A stretch of 32,061 nt of DNA from Euryarchaeota archaeon UBA220 (GTDB taxonomy: Archaea > Thermoplasmatota > Poseidoniia > Poseidoniales > Thalassarchaeaceae), in the NCBI GenBank assembly GCA_002501885.1, contig DAON01000073.1, positions 18,115 through 50,175 on the forward strand, given 5' to 3'. The notes beneath the pieces were generated by a model that was not told the DNA's origin, did not search any database, and was given only the letters and a program-made list of their open reading frames with translations. Made by a program: the position numbers and the translations under genes. Below, piece by piece: positions 24,291 to 31,401 of this stretch (position 1 is the first letter of the stretch; the number at the start of each line of letters is the position of its first letter).

Positions 24291-24938
24291 ATGTCCGAGA
24301 CAATTACACTCGATGTAGGGGGGATGACTTGTGATGGATGCGCCGGAAGGGTTCGAAATGCACTTGAAGGAGTCTCCGGAGTTACCTCGGCTGAAGTTTC
24401 TCACGAATCAGGATCAGCCATAGTTTCTCACTCAGGAATCTCCCGCGATTTGATGTCCGGGGCAGTTCGTGCAATAGGCTACACCGTAGATGGTCAGGCT
24501 GAGGATTTTCACTGGCGCGATGGAAGTGTTTGGCGGCAATCTGCTCACAATACGAAGTGGTGCCTAGTCGGATGTTCAATTGGTGATTTTGGCACAATTG
24601 CTGCATTCCAATTTATCCCTTATCTTGATGCTCTAGGCTGGTCTACAATGTCGATTATGTTGCTTGCAATGTTCAATGGGATCATGACATCTATTGCTCT
24701 TGAGACCATAATCCTGTCAGCCCAAATGGCATTGAAAGAAGCTTTCAGAGTCGCGATTGGAATGTCTCTGATTTCGATGATTTCAATGGAAGCAGCGATG
24801 AATATTGTCGATGTTGTTTTGACTGGAGGGGCCAAGCTGACTTTGTGGGTAATCATACCCATGCTAGTGGCTGGATTCTTGACCCCATGGCCATACAATT
24901 ACTGGCGTCTGAAGAAATACGGAATGGCCTGCCACTAA
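24291..24938 (+). CDS. Heavy-metal-associated (HMA) domain fused to DUF4396 membrane domain
   Basis: 215 residues. Residues 1-70 form an HMA domain with the metal site GMTCDGCAGRV (C14 and C17) and the usual beta-alpha-beta pattern ending AIGYTV. The remainder, from HWRDGSVWRQSAHNTKWCLVGCSIGDFGT on, matches the DUF4396 pattern (hydrophobic, with a Cys pair in CLVGC) and has about four membrane helices (GWSTMSIMLLAMFNGIM; AIGMSLISMISMEAAMNIV; LWVIIPMLVAGFL). HMA domains usually carry Cu(I) or other soft metals, so a copper handling role at the membrane is likely but the DUF4396 activity is unknown. It is divergent from ileS and is followed by nadE after 3 bp, which may be simple co-transcription. 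Confidence 0.8.
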   Translation: MSETITLDVGGMTCDGCAGRVRNALEGVSGVTSAEVSHESGSAIVSHSGISRDLMSGAVRAIGYTVDGQAEDFHWRDGSVWRQSAHNTKWCLVGCSIGDFGTIAAFQFIPYLDALGWSTMSIMLLAMFNGIMTSIALETIILSAQMALKEAFRVAIGMSLISMISMEAAMNIVDVVLTGGAKLTLWVIIPMLVAGFLTPWPYNYWRLKKYGMACH

Positions 24939-24941
24939 GGT

Positions 24942-25724
24942 GTGATTGAATTGGATTGGAATACAATCGCTGACGAGATTTCTGACTGGATCAAGGATTA
25001 TGCCCAGAATGCGGGAATTGACTCTCTAGTTGTAGGAGTCTCAGGCGGGATTGACTCGGCCGTAACCTCAACTTTATGCGCCAAAACTGGAATGAGAACT
25101 CTTGTCTTCAATTTGCCCATTCACCAAGCAAATTCTCAGTACGATCTTTCCAACAAGCATATAGAATTTTTACAGCAGAATTGGAATAATGTGGATAGCC
25201 ATGACATTGATCTTTCAGAAGTAGCCACCGCCTTTGAGAATACGGTTCGCGAGTATAACTCCAATCTCACTTTGGCAAATTTTAGAGCCAGATTGAGAAT
25301 GGCTACCTTGTACAATTTTGCCGGTTTGAAGGAAATCAATGGTATAGTCGTCGGTACAGGTAACAAGGTGGAAGACTTCGGAGTCGGCTTCTTCACCAAG
25401 TACGGTGATGGCGGAGTCGACATCTCTCCAATCGCCGATTTGTACAAGTCAGAGGTCTATTCGTTAGCCGAGACACTAGGGATAATTCAGGAGATTCAAG
25501 ATGCTGCCCCTACTGATGGACTTTGGATTGATGGCAGGACGGATGAGGACCAATTGGGCGCCACATACACAGAACTTGAATGGGCAATGAAAGAGATCGA
25601 GAACCCCTCTGGCAGAGAGCACTCGGCTAGGGAAAAAGAAGTTCTAGAGAGATATCTAGAACTTAACAATACTAATTCACACAAGATGAATCCAATTCCA
25701 GTGTTCCAGATGAACAGGCGCTGA
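24942..25724 (+). CDS. nadE: NH3-dependent NAD+ synthetase
   Basis: 260 residues from a GTG start. It makes NAD+ from deamido-NAD+, ATP and ammonia. The PP-loop SGGIDSAV is at residues 34-41. FRARLRMATLYNFAG, VVGTGNKVEDFGVGFFTKYGDGGVDISPIADLYKSEVYSLA and AAPTDGLWIDGRTDEDQLG are family signatures. There is no glutaminase domain, so it depends on free ammonia; the amidotransferases at 452 and 14634 are not known partners. The gene starts 3 bp after the HMA-DUF4396 stop, so the two are probably co-transcribed. The visible active-site segments are intact. Confidence 0.95.
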   Translation: MIELDWNTIADEISDWIKDYAQNAGIDSLVVGVSGGIDSAVTSTLCAKTGMRTLVFNLPIHQANSQYDLSNKHIEFLQQNWNNVDSHDIDLSEVATAFENTVREYNSNLTLANFRARLRMATLYNFAGLKEINGIVVGTGNKVEDFGVGFFTKYGDGGVDISPIADLYKSEVYSLAETLGIIQEIQDAAPTDGLWIDGRTDEDQLGATYTELEWAMKEIENPSGREHSAREKEVLERYLELNNTNSHKMNPIPVFQMNRR

Positions 25725-25754
25725 GTTGAATAGCATACGCCCCACCGTCGTGGC

Positions 25755-26801
25755 ATGGCCGGAATCAGACAGAAGTGGAGAGATTTGGAGACTAAGCAGA
25801 AGACATTCGCCGTCGCAACCACATCTCTACTTCTGTTAACTATCGGATATGTCGGAATAGGATATGTCATCGCTTCACAAGCAATAGCCGTTAATCCTGG
25901 ATGTGGAATGTGGTCTGAGAACACTCCTTCTGATTGGTCTACTGACGATGATTGGGAGAGTTTCGAGCCATGGCCAATGGCCGACGAGAGAGTAGAGATT
26001 AGACGTGATTTTGATGCCTCAACTTACCAGATGGAAAGTTACGAAGATGTCTCATTCAACCCTCGGGGAGACACCAGCATTACACTAAGTGGTTGGTATG
26101 TCGAAGTCGACCCGGAAGCCCCTGTTGTAATCCAAACTCATGGTATGCCTATGAATGGCAAGTGTAAGCCCGAAATGCTACTGATGCAAGGTTATCTTGC
26201 AAATGGAGGAATAAACACTCTATCTTTTGATTTAAGGAATTACGGAGAGAGTGATGTAGTTGGGGATTACATTGCTGTCGGCCAGATCGAGTACAAAGAT
26301 CTCCTAGGTGCATATGATTGGTTAATCTCAGAGAAAGGATACCAGCCTGGTGAAGTTGGTATGACTGCAATTTCTGCCGGAGGCGGGGCCGCAATAGCCT
26401 TCGCCGAAGAGCCAGGAATCGGTGCGATGTGGCTTGATAGTGCAGTGCTGGATTTTCCTTTGGTAGTGAAGAATGAACTCGGGAGACTGGGGTTCCCTAC
26501 TATTTTCTCCGGGCCAGCAATGACTGTTGGAGGATGGCTAGCCGGTGTTGATTTGGATGAGAAATCAGCTATGGATGCTGCAGACAATGCGGGAGACAGA
26601 CCAGTCTTCCTAACGCATGCCAAGGATGATCCAAGAGTCTCTATCTTACACTCAGAGAGATTTGAGCAGAGGATGCTAGACAATGGGGGCAATGTTGAGA
26701 CCTGGTATGTCGATGACAGAGGTCATGTTGACGCTATTTGGGGAGAGTCACAGCAGTATGAAGAGAGCATAGTCGGATTCTTCACCGAAGCCCTAGCCTG
26801 A
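25755..26801 (+). CDS. Membrane-anchored alpha/beta hydrolase
   Basis: 348 residues. One N-terminal membrane helix (about 19-41: FAVATTSLLLLTIGYVGIGYVI), then about 50 residues rich in Trp, Asp and Glu, then an alpha/beta hydrolase domain from about 95. The oxyanion region is IQTHGMPMNGKC and the nucleophile elbow is MTAISAGGG (Ser in an A-x-S-x-G context rather than G-x-S-x-G). Acid and base residues are in HAKDDPRV and RGHVDAIW. LSFDLRNYGESD is the strand pattern of the family. The domain probably faces outside the cell. Substrate unknown. It follows nadE by 30 bp and converges with the DUF1295 gene with one base between stops. Confidence 0.8.
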   Translation: MAGIRQKWRDLETKQKTFAVATTSLLLLTIGYVGIGYVIASQAIAVNPGCGMWSENTPSDWSTDDDWESFEPWPMADERVEIRRDFDASTYQMESYEDVSFNPRGDTSITLSGWYVEVDPEAPVVIQTHGMPMNGKCKPEMLLMQGYLANGGINTLSFDLRNYGESDVVGDYIAVGQIEYKDLLGAYDWLISEKGYQPGEVGMTAISAGGGAAIAFAEEPGIGAMWLDSAVLDFPLVVKNELGRLGFPTIFSGPAMTVGGWLAGVDLDEKSAMDAADNAGDRPVFLTHAKDDPRVSILHSERFEQRMLDNGGNVETWYVDDRGHVDAIWGESQQYEESIVGFFTEALA

Positions 26802-26802
26802 A

Positions 26803-27705
26803 CTACTGACGCTGAGCTCCTATTCGAGGGAACAGTACTGGCGTATTCTCCCTGTATCTTTGGTAGTCTGGATCTTCTCCCCAGTTCTCCAAAGCACGAC
26901 GATCCAGTATTGGCACACCACTCACCTTAGTCAAGAGAAGATATACGAAGATTGGCGATATCCAGGCGACCATCTCAAGACCATCAAAGCAAGCGACTCC
27001 GAAGATAGCAATTCCAGTCCATAGCAAAATCTCTCCCAGATAGTTCGGGTGTCGTGAGCGAGACCAGAGCCCCTCGTCAATCCATTTTCCTGCATTCTCT
27101 GGTTTGGCATTGAATGCGGTCTTCTGGGAGTCCGCTATTACCTCCACCGAGAATCCGGCTACCCATAGGGCGAGGCCTATACCATCCCACACCCCAAGGG
27201 GAGGCGCCTCTCCCGACTGGGTGTTGATGACGAGGACGGCGTTCAGTGTAAGGAAGACCCACAGGGCCTGGAGAGTCCATGGAACCATGAACCTGATCGG
27301 GGATGTCTTGAGTTTGTCGAATCGCCCGTCCTTCCCTGCATGGTGTATGCGTAGGAAGAGGAAGGCCGAGAGGCGGAGGGACCATATCGCCACTAGTGCA
27401 CTGATCAGCAGTTCCCTCGTTCCGGGATCGTCTGATTGCGAGCCGGCCCATAGGCTGAACACCACTGCCACTATGTAGGTCATGCCACCAGTTAGATCGT
27501 AGAATCGCTCGCTTTGAAGGAGAGAGGCTGGTATCCAGGCCAGCCACTGAATTCCGAAAACTATGGCTGCGCACCATGCCATTGCAGGCATTCCATCTAT
27601 CTCGACGGAGTTAGTGGACACGGCTGACACGATGAGCAGGGTGATGACGACGCTTGCCACCATGACAATGGTCGTAAGGCGATAATCCTCACTACTAGCA
27701 CTCAT
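26803..27705 (-). CDS. DUF1295 / steroid-5-alpha-reductase-like membrane enzyme
   Basis: 300 residues with six to seven membrane helices. The C-terminal signature is GLWSRSRHPNYLGEILLWTGIAIF followed by NWGEDPDYQRYRENTPVLFP, which identifies DUF1295, a family related to steroid 5-alpha reductases and isoprenylcysteine methyltransferases. Members are expected to use NADPH or S-adenosylmethionine on a lipid-like substrate; which applies here cannot be told. The ATG at 27705 begins MSASSEDYRL before the first helix. A possible TATA box (AAATTTATG on the minus strand, near 27738) lies about 33 nt upstream. The end converges with the hydrolase gene. Confidence 0.85.
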   Translation of the reverse strand: MSASSEDYRLTTIVMVASVVITLLIVSAVSTNSVEIDGMPAMAWCAAIVFGIQWLAWIPASLLQSERFYDLTGGMTYIVAVVFSLWAGSQSDDPGTRELLISALVAIWSLRLSAFLFLRIHHAGKDGRFDKLKTSPIRFMVPWTLQALWVFLTLNAVLVINTQSGEAPPLGVWDGIGLALWVAGFSVEVIADSQKTAFNAKPENAGKWIDEGLWSRSRHPNYLGEILLWTGIAIFGVACFDGLEMVAWISPIFVYLLLTKVSGVPILDRRALENWGEDPDYQRYRENTPVLFPRIGAQRQ

Positions 27706-27854
27706 ATCTCTGAACTCAAAGAAGCAATCCCATTCATAAATTTCTGTCCGAATGGTTTAGTTTTTCCATAATTATTTACCGAATAATAAAATGCACAAGT
27801 TCGTTTATTAGTCTTAATTAAATATCCAATATTTTCCGCAATAAATGAAGAAAC
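27706..27854. promoter_or_regulatory. AT-rich divergent control region between DUF1295 and the zinc island
   Basis: 149 bp, much richer in A+T than anything to its left. It holds a perfect inverted repeat ATTATT-TACCG-AATAAT (27771-27787) between the two divergent promoters. On the plus strand TTAAATA (27818-27824) is a TATA box placed about 8 nt short of a leaderless start for the gene at 27855. The inverted repeat could bind a metal-responsive repressor; no regulator gene is in view. Confidence 0.5.
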
Positions 27855-29054
27855 ATGTCTACAAGTGGAACAGAAGAAATAGAGCAAAAGCGCATACCGG
27901 TTACAGTACTGACAGGCTTTCTCGGCTCTGGCAAAACAACTCTACTGAATCACATCTTGACAAGCACAGAACACAAGATGAAATTCGCAGTAATTGAGAA
28001 TGAATTTGGCGATATTGGGATAGATGAGAATATCTTAGTTGAGAGTTCCGAAGAGAGCATTATTGAGGTCATGAACGGTTGTATTTGTTGCACTGTAAGA
28101 GGGGATCTTACTGAGTTACTCGATCAGATGTATGACAGAATCAAAGACTTCGATGGAGTTCTAATTGAGACAACAGGTCTAGCCGACCCAGCACCAGTAG
28201 CACAGACATTCTTTGTTGATGAGAGGGTTGTTGGACGTTACAAACTGGATGGGATAATCACAGTAGTTGATGCCAAGCACATCATCCAACACCTCGATGA
28301 AGAAAAGCCCGAAGGAATAGAAAATGAGTCAGTAGAACAATTGGCATTTGCCGATCGAATAATGTTGAACAAGATTGATCTTGTTTCCGAGAAAGAAATC
28401 AAAGAAGTTGAGAGAAAAATCAAGTCAATCAATGCATTTGCTCCAATATTTCACACTCAAGACAGCATTATCGATCCAGAGGCCCTGATTAATATTGGTT
28501 CGTTCGACTTGAAGAGGACTCTAGAAATGGATCCCGAATTCCTAGATACCGATTCAGAGCACGAACATGACGATCGCGTAACTTCTACTAGTTCTAAGTT
28601 CGAAGGTTCTCTGAATGTAAACAAACTCGATCAGTGGATTAGCGATCTTCTACAGAACTATGGGCAAGACCTGTTCAGGTACAAGGGAATACTCTCTGTC
28701 GAGGGGATGGATGAGAAGTTCGTATTCCAAGGCGTACATATGTTGTTTGCAGGAAATTTCAGCAGCGAGGTTGCACCTTGGAAGGAAGGAGAAGCCCGCG
28801 AATGTCGTTTTGTATTCATTGGCCGTAATCTTGACCACGAAGCCCTCCAGAAAGGACTGATGGACTGTAGAGCCGAAGAACTCCGTTTCAATGTAGGAGA
28901 TACCGTTTTTGCCAATATTGGAGAATTCACTGAAGGCGTTATTCTGAAGAGTTGGGATCAAGGTAATCCATATCGTGTAGAAATACAAAATGAAGAAAAG
29001 ACCAATGTTTGGGTTCCCATTGACAATGACGAGTTCGTACGAGATAATATCTGA
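27855..29054 (+). CDS. COG0523 (CobW/ZNG1-type) metallochaperone GTPase with extra C-terminal domain
   Basis: 399 residues. It couples GTP hydrolysis to metal delivery. Walker A is TGFLGSGKTTLL (20-31), the metal site is GCICC (C76, C78, C79), and GVLIETTGLADPAP and NKIDLV are further GTPase motifs. A loop with SEHEHDD near 235-241 could bind zinc. The CobW C-terminal domain follows (RYKGILSVEGMDEKFVFQGVH, about 275-340). The last 57 residues, LRFNVGDTVFANIGEFTEG ... PYRVEIQNEEKTNVWVPIDND, look like a separate small beta domain seen in some eukaryotic and bacterial proteins and not part of the usual COG0523 core. Adjacent zinc ABC transporter genes make zinc the best guess for the metal. Confidence 0.9.
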   Translation: MSTSGTEEIEQKRIPVTVLTGFLGSGKTTLLNHILTSTEHKMKFAVIENEFGDIGIDENILVESSEESIIEVMNGCICCTVRGDLTELLDQMYDRIKDFDGVLIETTGLADPAPVAQTFFVDERVVGRYKLDGIITVVDAKHIIQHLDEEKPEGIENESVEQLAFADRIMLNKIDLVSEKEIKEVERKIKSINAFAPIFHTQDSIIDPEALINIGSFDLKRTLEMDPEFLDTDSEHEHDDRVTSTSSKFEGSLNVNKLDQWISDLLQNYGQDLFRYKGILSVEGMDEKFVFQGVHMLFAGNFSSEVAPWKEGEARECRFVFIGRNLDHEALQKGLMDCRAEELRFNVGDTVFANIGEFTEGVILKSWDQGNPYRVEIQNEEKTNVWVPIDNDEFVRDNI

Positions 29055-29093
29055 ATCTCCTTGAAAATCATACTTGAAATCGGAGTTCCTCAT

Positions 29094-29459
29094 ATGTCTG
29101 CTCGCGTTGTCGTATGCAGTGGCTGCTGTTGTGGTAATTTGGATAAAGGCCACAATAAGGTTCCAATAGATTTCTTGAAGGCGGCATGGGAAGAGAATGG
29201 GCTTGAGGAGTCTGTGAAGTTGACAATATCGGGCTGCCTTGGTCCTTGTAGTATGCACAATGTATCTTTGTTGAAGACTGATGAAGGACTGACATGGCTA
29301 GGTGAACTTAGTCACGAGGAACATTATGACGCAATTGTTAGTTGGGCCCGTGATTTTATTCAATTTGACAACAAGGCCAAACTGCCTGATAGTTTAGTGC
29401 CACACCAGTTTGTTCGTTTTGAAGAAGTCGTAATTACCGAACATGAATCATACATGTAA
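29094..29459 (+). CDS. Thioredoxin-like [2Fe-2S] ferredoxin / DUF1636-like protein next to the metallochaperone
   Basis: 121 residues from the ATG at 29094 (GGAG about 9 nt upstream; a TTG at 29061 is less likely). Cys sites: VVCSGCCCGN (C8, C11, C12, C13) and SGCLGPCSMHN (C48, C52). The pattern of an N-terminal Cys cluster, then C-x3-C before a strand and GELSHEEHYDAIVSWARDF, is that of thioredoxin-like [2Fe-2S] ferredoxins and of DUF1636 proteins often found beside cobW-type genes. It may bind a cluster or a metal ion directly. The C-terminal tail (about 90-121) is extra. It starts 39 bp after the GTPase stop and is probably co-transcribed with it. Confidence 0.7.
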   Translation: MSARVVVCSGCCCGNLDKGHNKVPIDFLKAAWEENGLEESVKLTISGCLGPCSMHNVSLLKTDEGLTWLGELSHEEHYDAIVSWARDFIQFDNKAKLPDSLVPHQFVRFEEVVITEHESYM

Positions 29460-29487
29460 TCAAAGGTAACTGCCAGAACTGAGATCA

Positions 29488-30399
29488 TTAATTCCTGCTA
29501 GGATTTAGTCTGGGTTTGATGACAGCGTGATATACTGCAACTATTGCAAATATCAATGCTGCAACTAAGGCAATCATTGTGCCACTTCCCGTGTCCGATT
29601 CTGCTGACAGATATAGCCCCAACAAAACCGATAACAAACCGAATATCTGAGTCCATATCAAACATGAACGGAAACTTCTACCAAAGAATTGTGCAGTTGC
29701 AGCAGGAGTGACTAGTAGTGCAGTTACCAATAATGTCCCCACAACTTGTACCATACTAACTACGACTGCTGCTGTGAGTACGCTGAACAATAATCCGACT
29801 TCCCGTACTGGTAGACCCTGAACTCTTGCAGCCATTGGGTCGACCGTTGAAGCCAATAGTATTGGATGGATTAAGGCGAGGCAGACAACCACTAACATTG
29901 AATTATAGATGATTAAATTAAAACTGGCCGAATCGATTAGGAGAATGTTACCGAATAGATAGCTATGGATATCAGAAGTAATCCCTCCGCCCCAAACTCT
30001 CAACATCACCAAGCCTAATGCCAGCATACCGGTTAGGAAAATCGCAATCGAAGCATCTCCAGTGAGTAACTCTCTAGCCTGCATTTCATAGATCAGAATC
30101 GCTGCTACGACACTGAAAAGCATAGCATACCACAAGGGAGATGCTGCCCCTAGAACGATTGCTACAGCAACCCCTCCAAAGGAAACATGTGCTAGACCAT
30201 CTCCAATGAGGGCAAGATTTCTAATCAACAGAAAAGACCCCATTAGACCCGCAACAATTGTAACTATGATTGCAGAAATTAATGCTCTCTGGAATAATTC
30301 CATAGTAAAGAAATAGGGAAAAGTCTCACCTGGTACCATGGGTGAAATAAATTCCAAAATTGGCGAAATAATGGCCAGAACAATTTCGCCAATATCCAT
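29488..30399 (-). CDS. znuB: Zinc/manganese ABC transporter permease
   Basis: 304 residues with about eight or nine membrane helices; family ABC-3 (ZnuB/MntB). Signatures: FLLIRNLALIGDGLAHVSFGGVAVAI near the N-terminus, DIHSYLFGNILLI in the middle and TALLVTPAATAQFF near the end, all typical of this permease. The ATG at 30399 overlaps the znuC stop (TGATG); a GTG one codon earlier is also possible. Last gene of the minus-strand operon; its stop is 28 bp from that of the converging ferredoxin-like gene. Confidence 0.93.
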   Translation of the reverse strand: MDIGEIVLAIISPILEFISPMVPGETFPYFFTMELFQRALISAIIVTIVAGLMGSFLLIRNLALIGDGLAHVSFGGVAVAIVLGAASPLWYAMLFSVVAAILIYEMQARELLTGDASIAIFLTGMLALGLVMLRVWGGGITSDIHSYLFGNILLIDSASFNLIIYNSMLVVVCLALIHPILLASTVDPMAARVQGLPVREVGLLFSVLTAAVVVSMVQVVGTLLVTALLVTPAATAQFFGRSFRSCLIWTQIFGLLSVLLGLYLSAESDTGSGTMIALVAALIFAIVAVYHAVIKPRLNPSRN

Positions 30400-31226
30400 C
30401 ACAAAACCTCTCCTGATTCCGCATCAGTGTGCAGATGATCGCCATGAGATTCGTCATGAACATGACTAATTCCTCTGAGCATAGCAAGTTGGGTAAGATT
30501 TGGAAATAATTTTGTCTCACCATCGAATTTAATCGTCTCTTCGAGGTAAATCATCCTATGAGCAGTCTGACGGATTGCTGCCATGTCATGAGATACCATG
30601 AGTATGGTTTTGTTCGCATAGTGACACAGGTCGTCAAGCAACTTCAATAGTGAAGCTCTGGATTCCCGGTCTATTCCTACCAAGGGCTCATCGAGAATGA
30701 TAAAATCTGCCTTTGATGCCAATGCTCGAGCGATAACAGCCCTCTGACATTGTCCACCAGATAACCTACCTATGTCGGTATGTTGAACATCGCCTAGCCC
30801 AACCATCTCAATGGCTTCGTCTACCTGTTGCTTATCGCGTGCAAAGGAGAACATATTGGAACGATTCAGAGTTCCTAATTCAACGAGTTCTCGCACAGTT
30901 AGTCGTAGGTCTCTGGGTAAGTTTGAGGCCGCTTGGGATACCCATGAGATTCTCCCATCGTTGCTCTTGCACATTGGCTCACAGCCATGGATTCTGATTT
31001 TACCAGAATCTTCCTTTAGAATACCAAGTATAGAGAGGAGAAGCGTAGTTTTACCACTACCATTGGGGCCCACAATTCCGACAAATTCTCCCTCCCGAAC
31101 CGTAAAATCTACATCGTGAATGATTAATTTACCAGAACGAACTACTGAGAGCCCCTCGACTTCCAGTATTGGTTGATCGGTAATCTCCGAAATTGATGTT
31201 CGAGCCTCCAAAACCACCGCCCCCAA
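30399..31226 (-). CDS. znuC: Zinc/manganese ABC transporter ATP-binding protein
   Basis: About 275 residues. Walker A GPNGSGKTTLL, signature LSGGQCQRAVIARAL, Walker B ADFIILDEPLVGID and switch His in MVSHDM are all present. The C-terminal tail (HVHDESHGDHLHTD) is His-rich, a common feature of zinc-handling proteins, and could sense or buffer zinc. The start is unclear: the frame has a TTG at 31226 with GGAG close upstream, a GTG three codons later, and no ATG before the conserved ILEVEGLSVV. A TATA-like GATATAATCC near 31259-31268 could give it its own promoter. The upstream 33-residue microprotein is in the same frame and ends at the TGA fourteen codons before this TTG. Confidence 0.92.
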   Translation of the reverse strand: MGAVVLEARTSISEITDQPILEVEGLSVVRSGKLIIHDVDFTVREGEFVGIVGPNGSGKTTLLLSILGILKEDSGKIRIHGCEPMCKSNDGRISWVSQAASNLPRDLRLTVRELVELGTLNRSNMFSFARDKQQVDEAIEMVGLGDVQHTDIGRLSGGQCQRAVIARALASKADFIILDEPLVGIDRESRASLLKLLDDLCHYANKTILMVSHDMAAIRQTAHRMIYLEETIKFDGETKLFPNLTQLAMLRGISHVHDESHGDHLHTDAESGEVL

Positions 31227-31265
31227 TTCTCCGTAGAATGTATTGACAACATCCCACGGATTATA

Positions 31266-31367
31266 TCAAGTGCTCCTGGCTCCAAAATACTCGTACATCA
31301 ATTTGCATCCTATGGATAGGAAAACCGTTGCAACAAATACGATTGGGATTATGTCAACCATACTCAT
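31266..31367 (-). CDS. 33-residue single-helix membrane microprotein in the zinc operon
   Basis: Short gene between znuA and znuC. The start ATG at 31367 has a perfect AGGAGG ribosome site 8 nt upstream (31376-31381), one of the best in the window. The product, starting MSMVDIIPIVFVATVFLSIG and ending CKLMYEYFGARST, has one hydrophobic helix (about 4-20), a Cys at the cytoplasmic edge and a short basic/aromatic tail. It could be an accessory subunit or regulator of the transporter, as seen for small membrane proteins with other ABC systems. I cannot assign a family. The same frame continues past the TGA into znuC. Confidence 0.6.
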   Translation of the reverse strand: MSMVDIIPIVFVATVFLSIGCKLMYEYFGARST

Positions 31368-31401
31368 GTTTCAAACCTCCTGGAGAATCGAAATTCTGGA
31401 T

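Noticed and set aside
27077..27577. 166-codon open frame inside the DUF1295 gene, same strand, other frame
   Set aside because: Lies fully inside a gene with a clear family signature; sequence is low in hydrophobic structure and rich in Arg/Gly/Ser as expected for a shifted frame.
28650..29258. 202-codon minus-strand open frame across the GTPase end and ferredoxin-like gene start
   Set aside because: It opposes two well-supported genes, has no recognisable domain and a composition typical of shadow frames; it crosses their boundary.
31227..31268. TGA between microprotein and znuC read as selenocysteine
   Set aside because: No SECIS-like structure was recognised and no selenium genes are visible; ordinary stop is the simpler reading.
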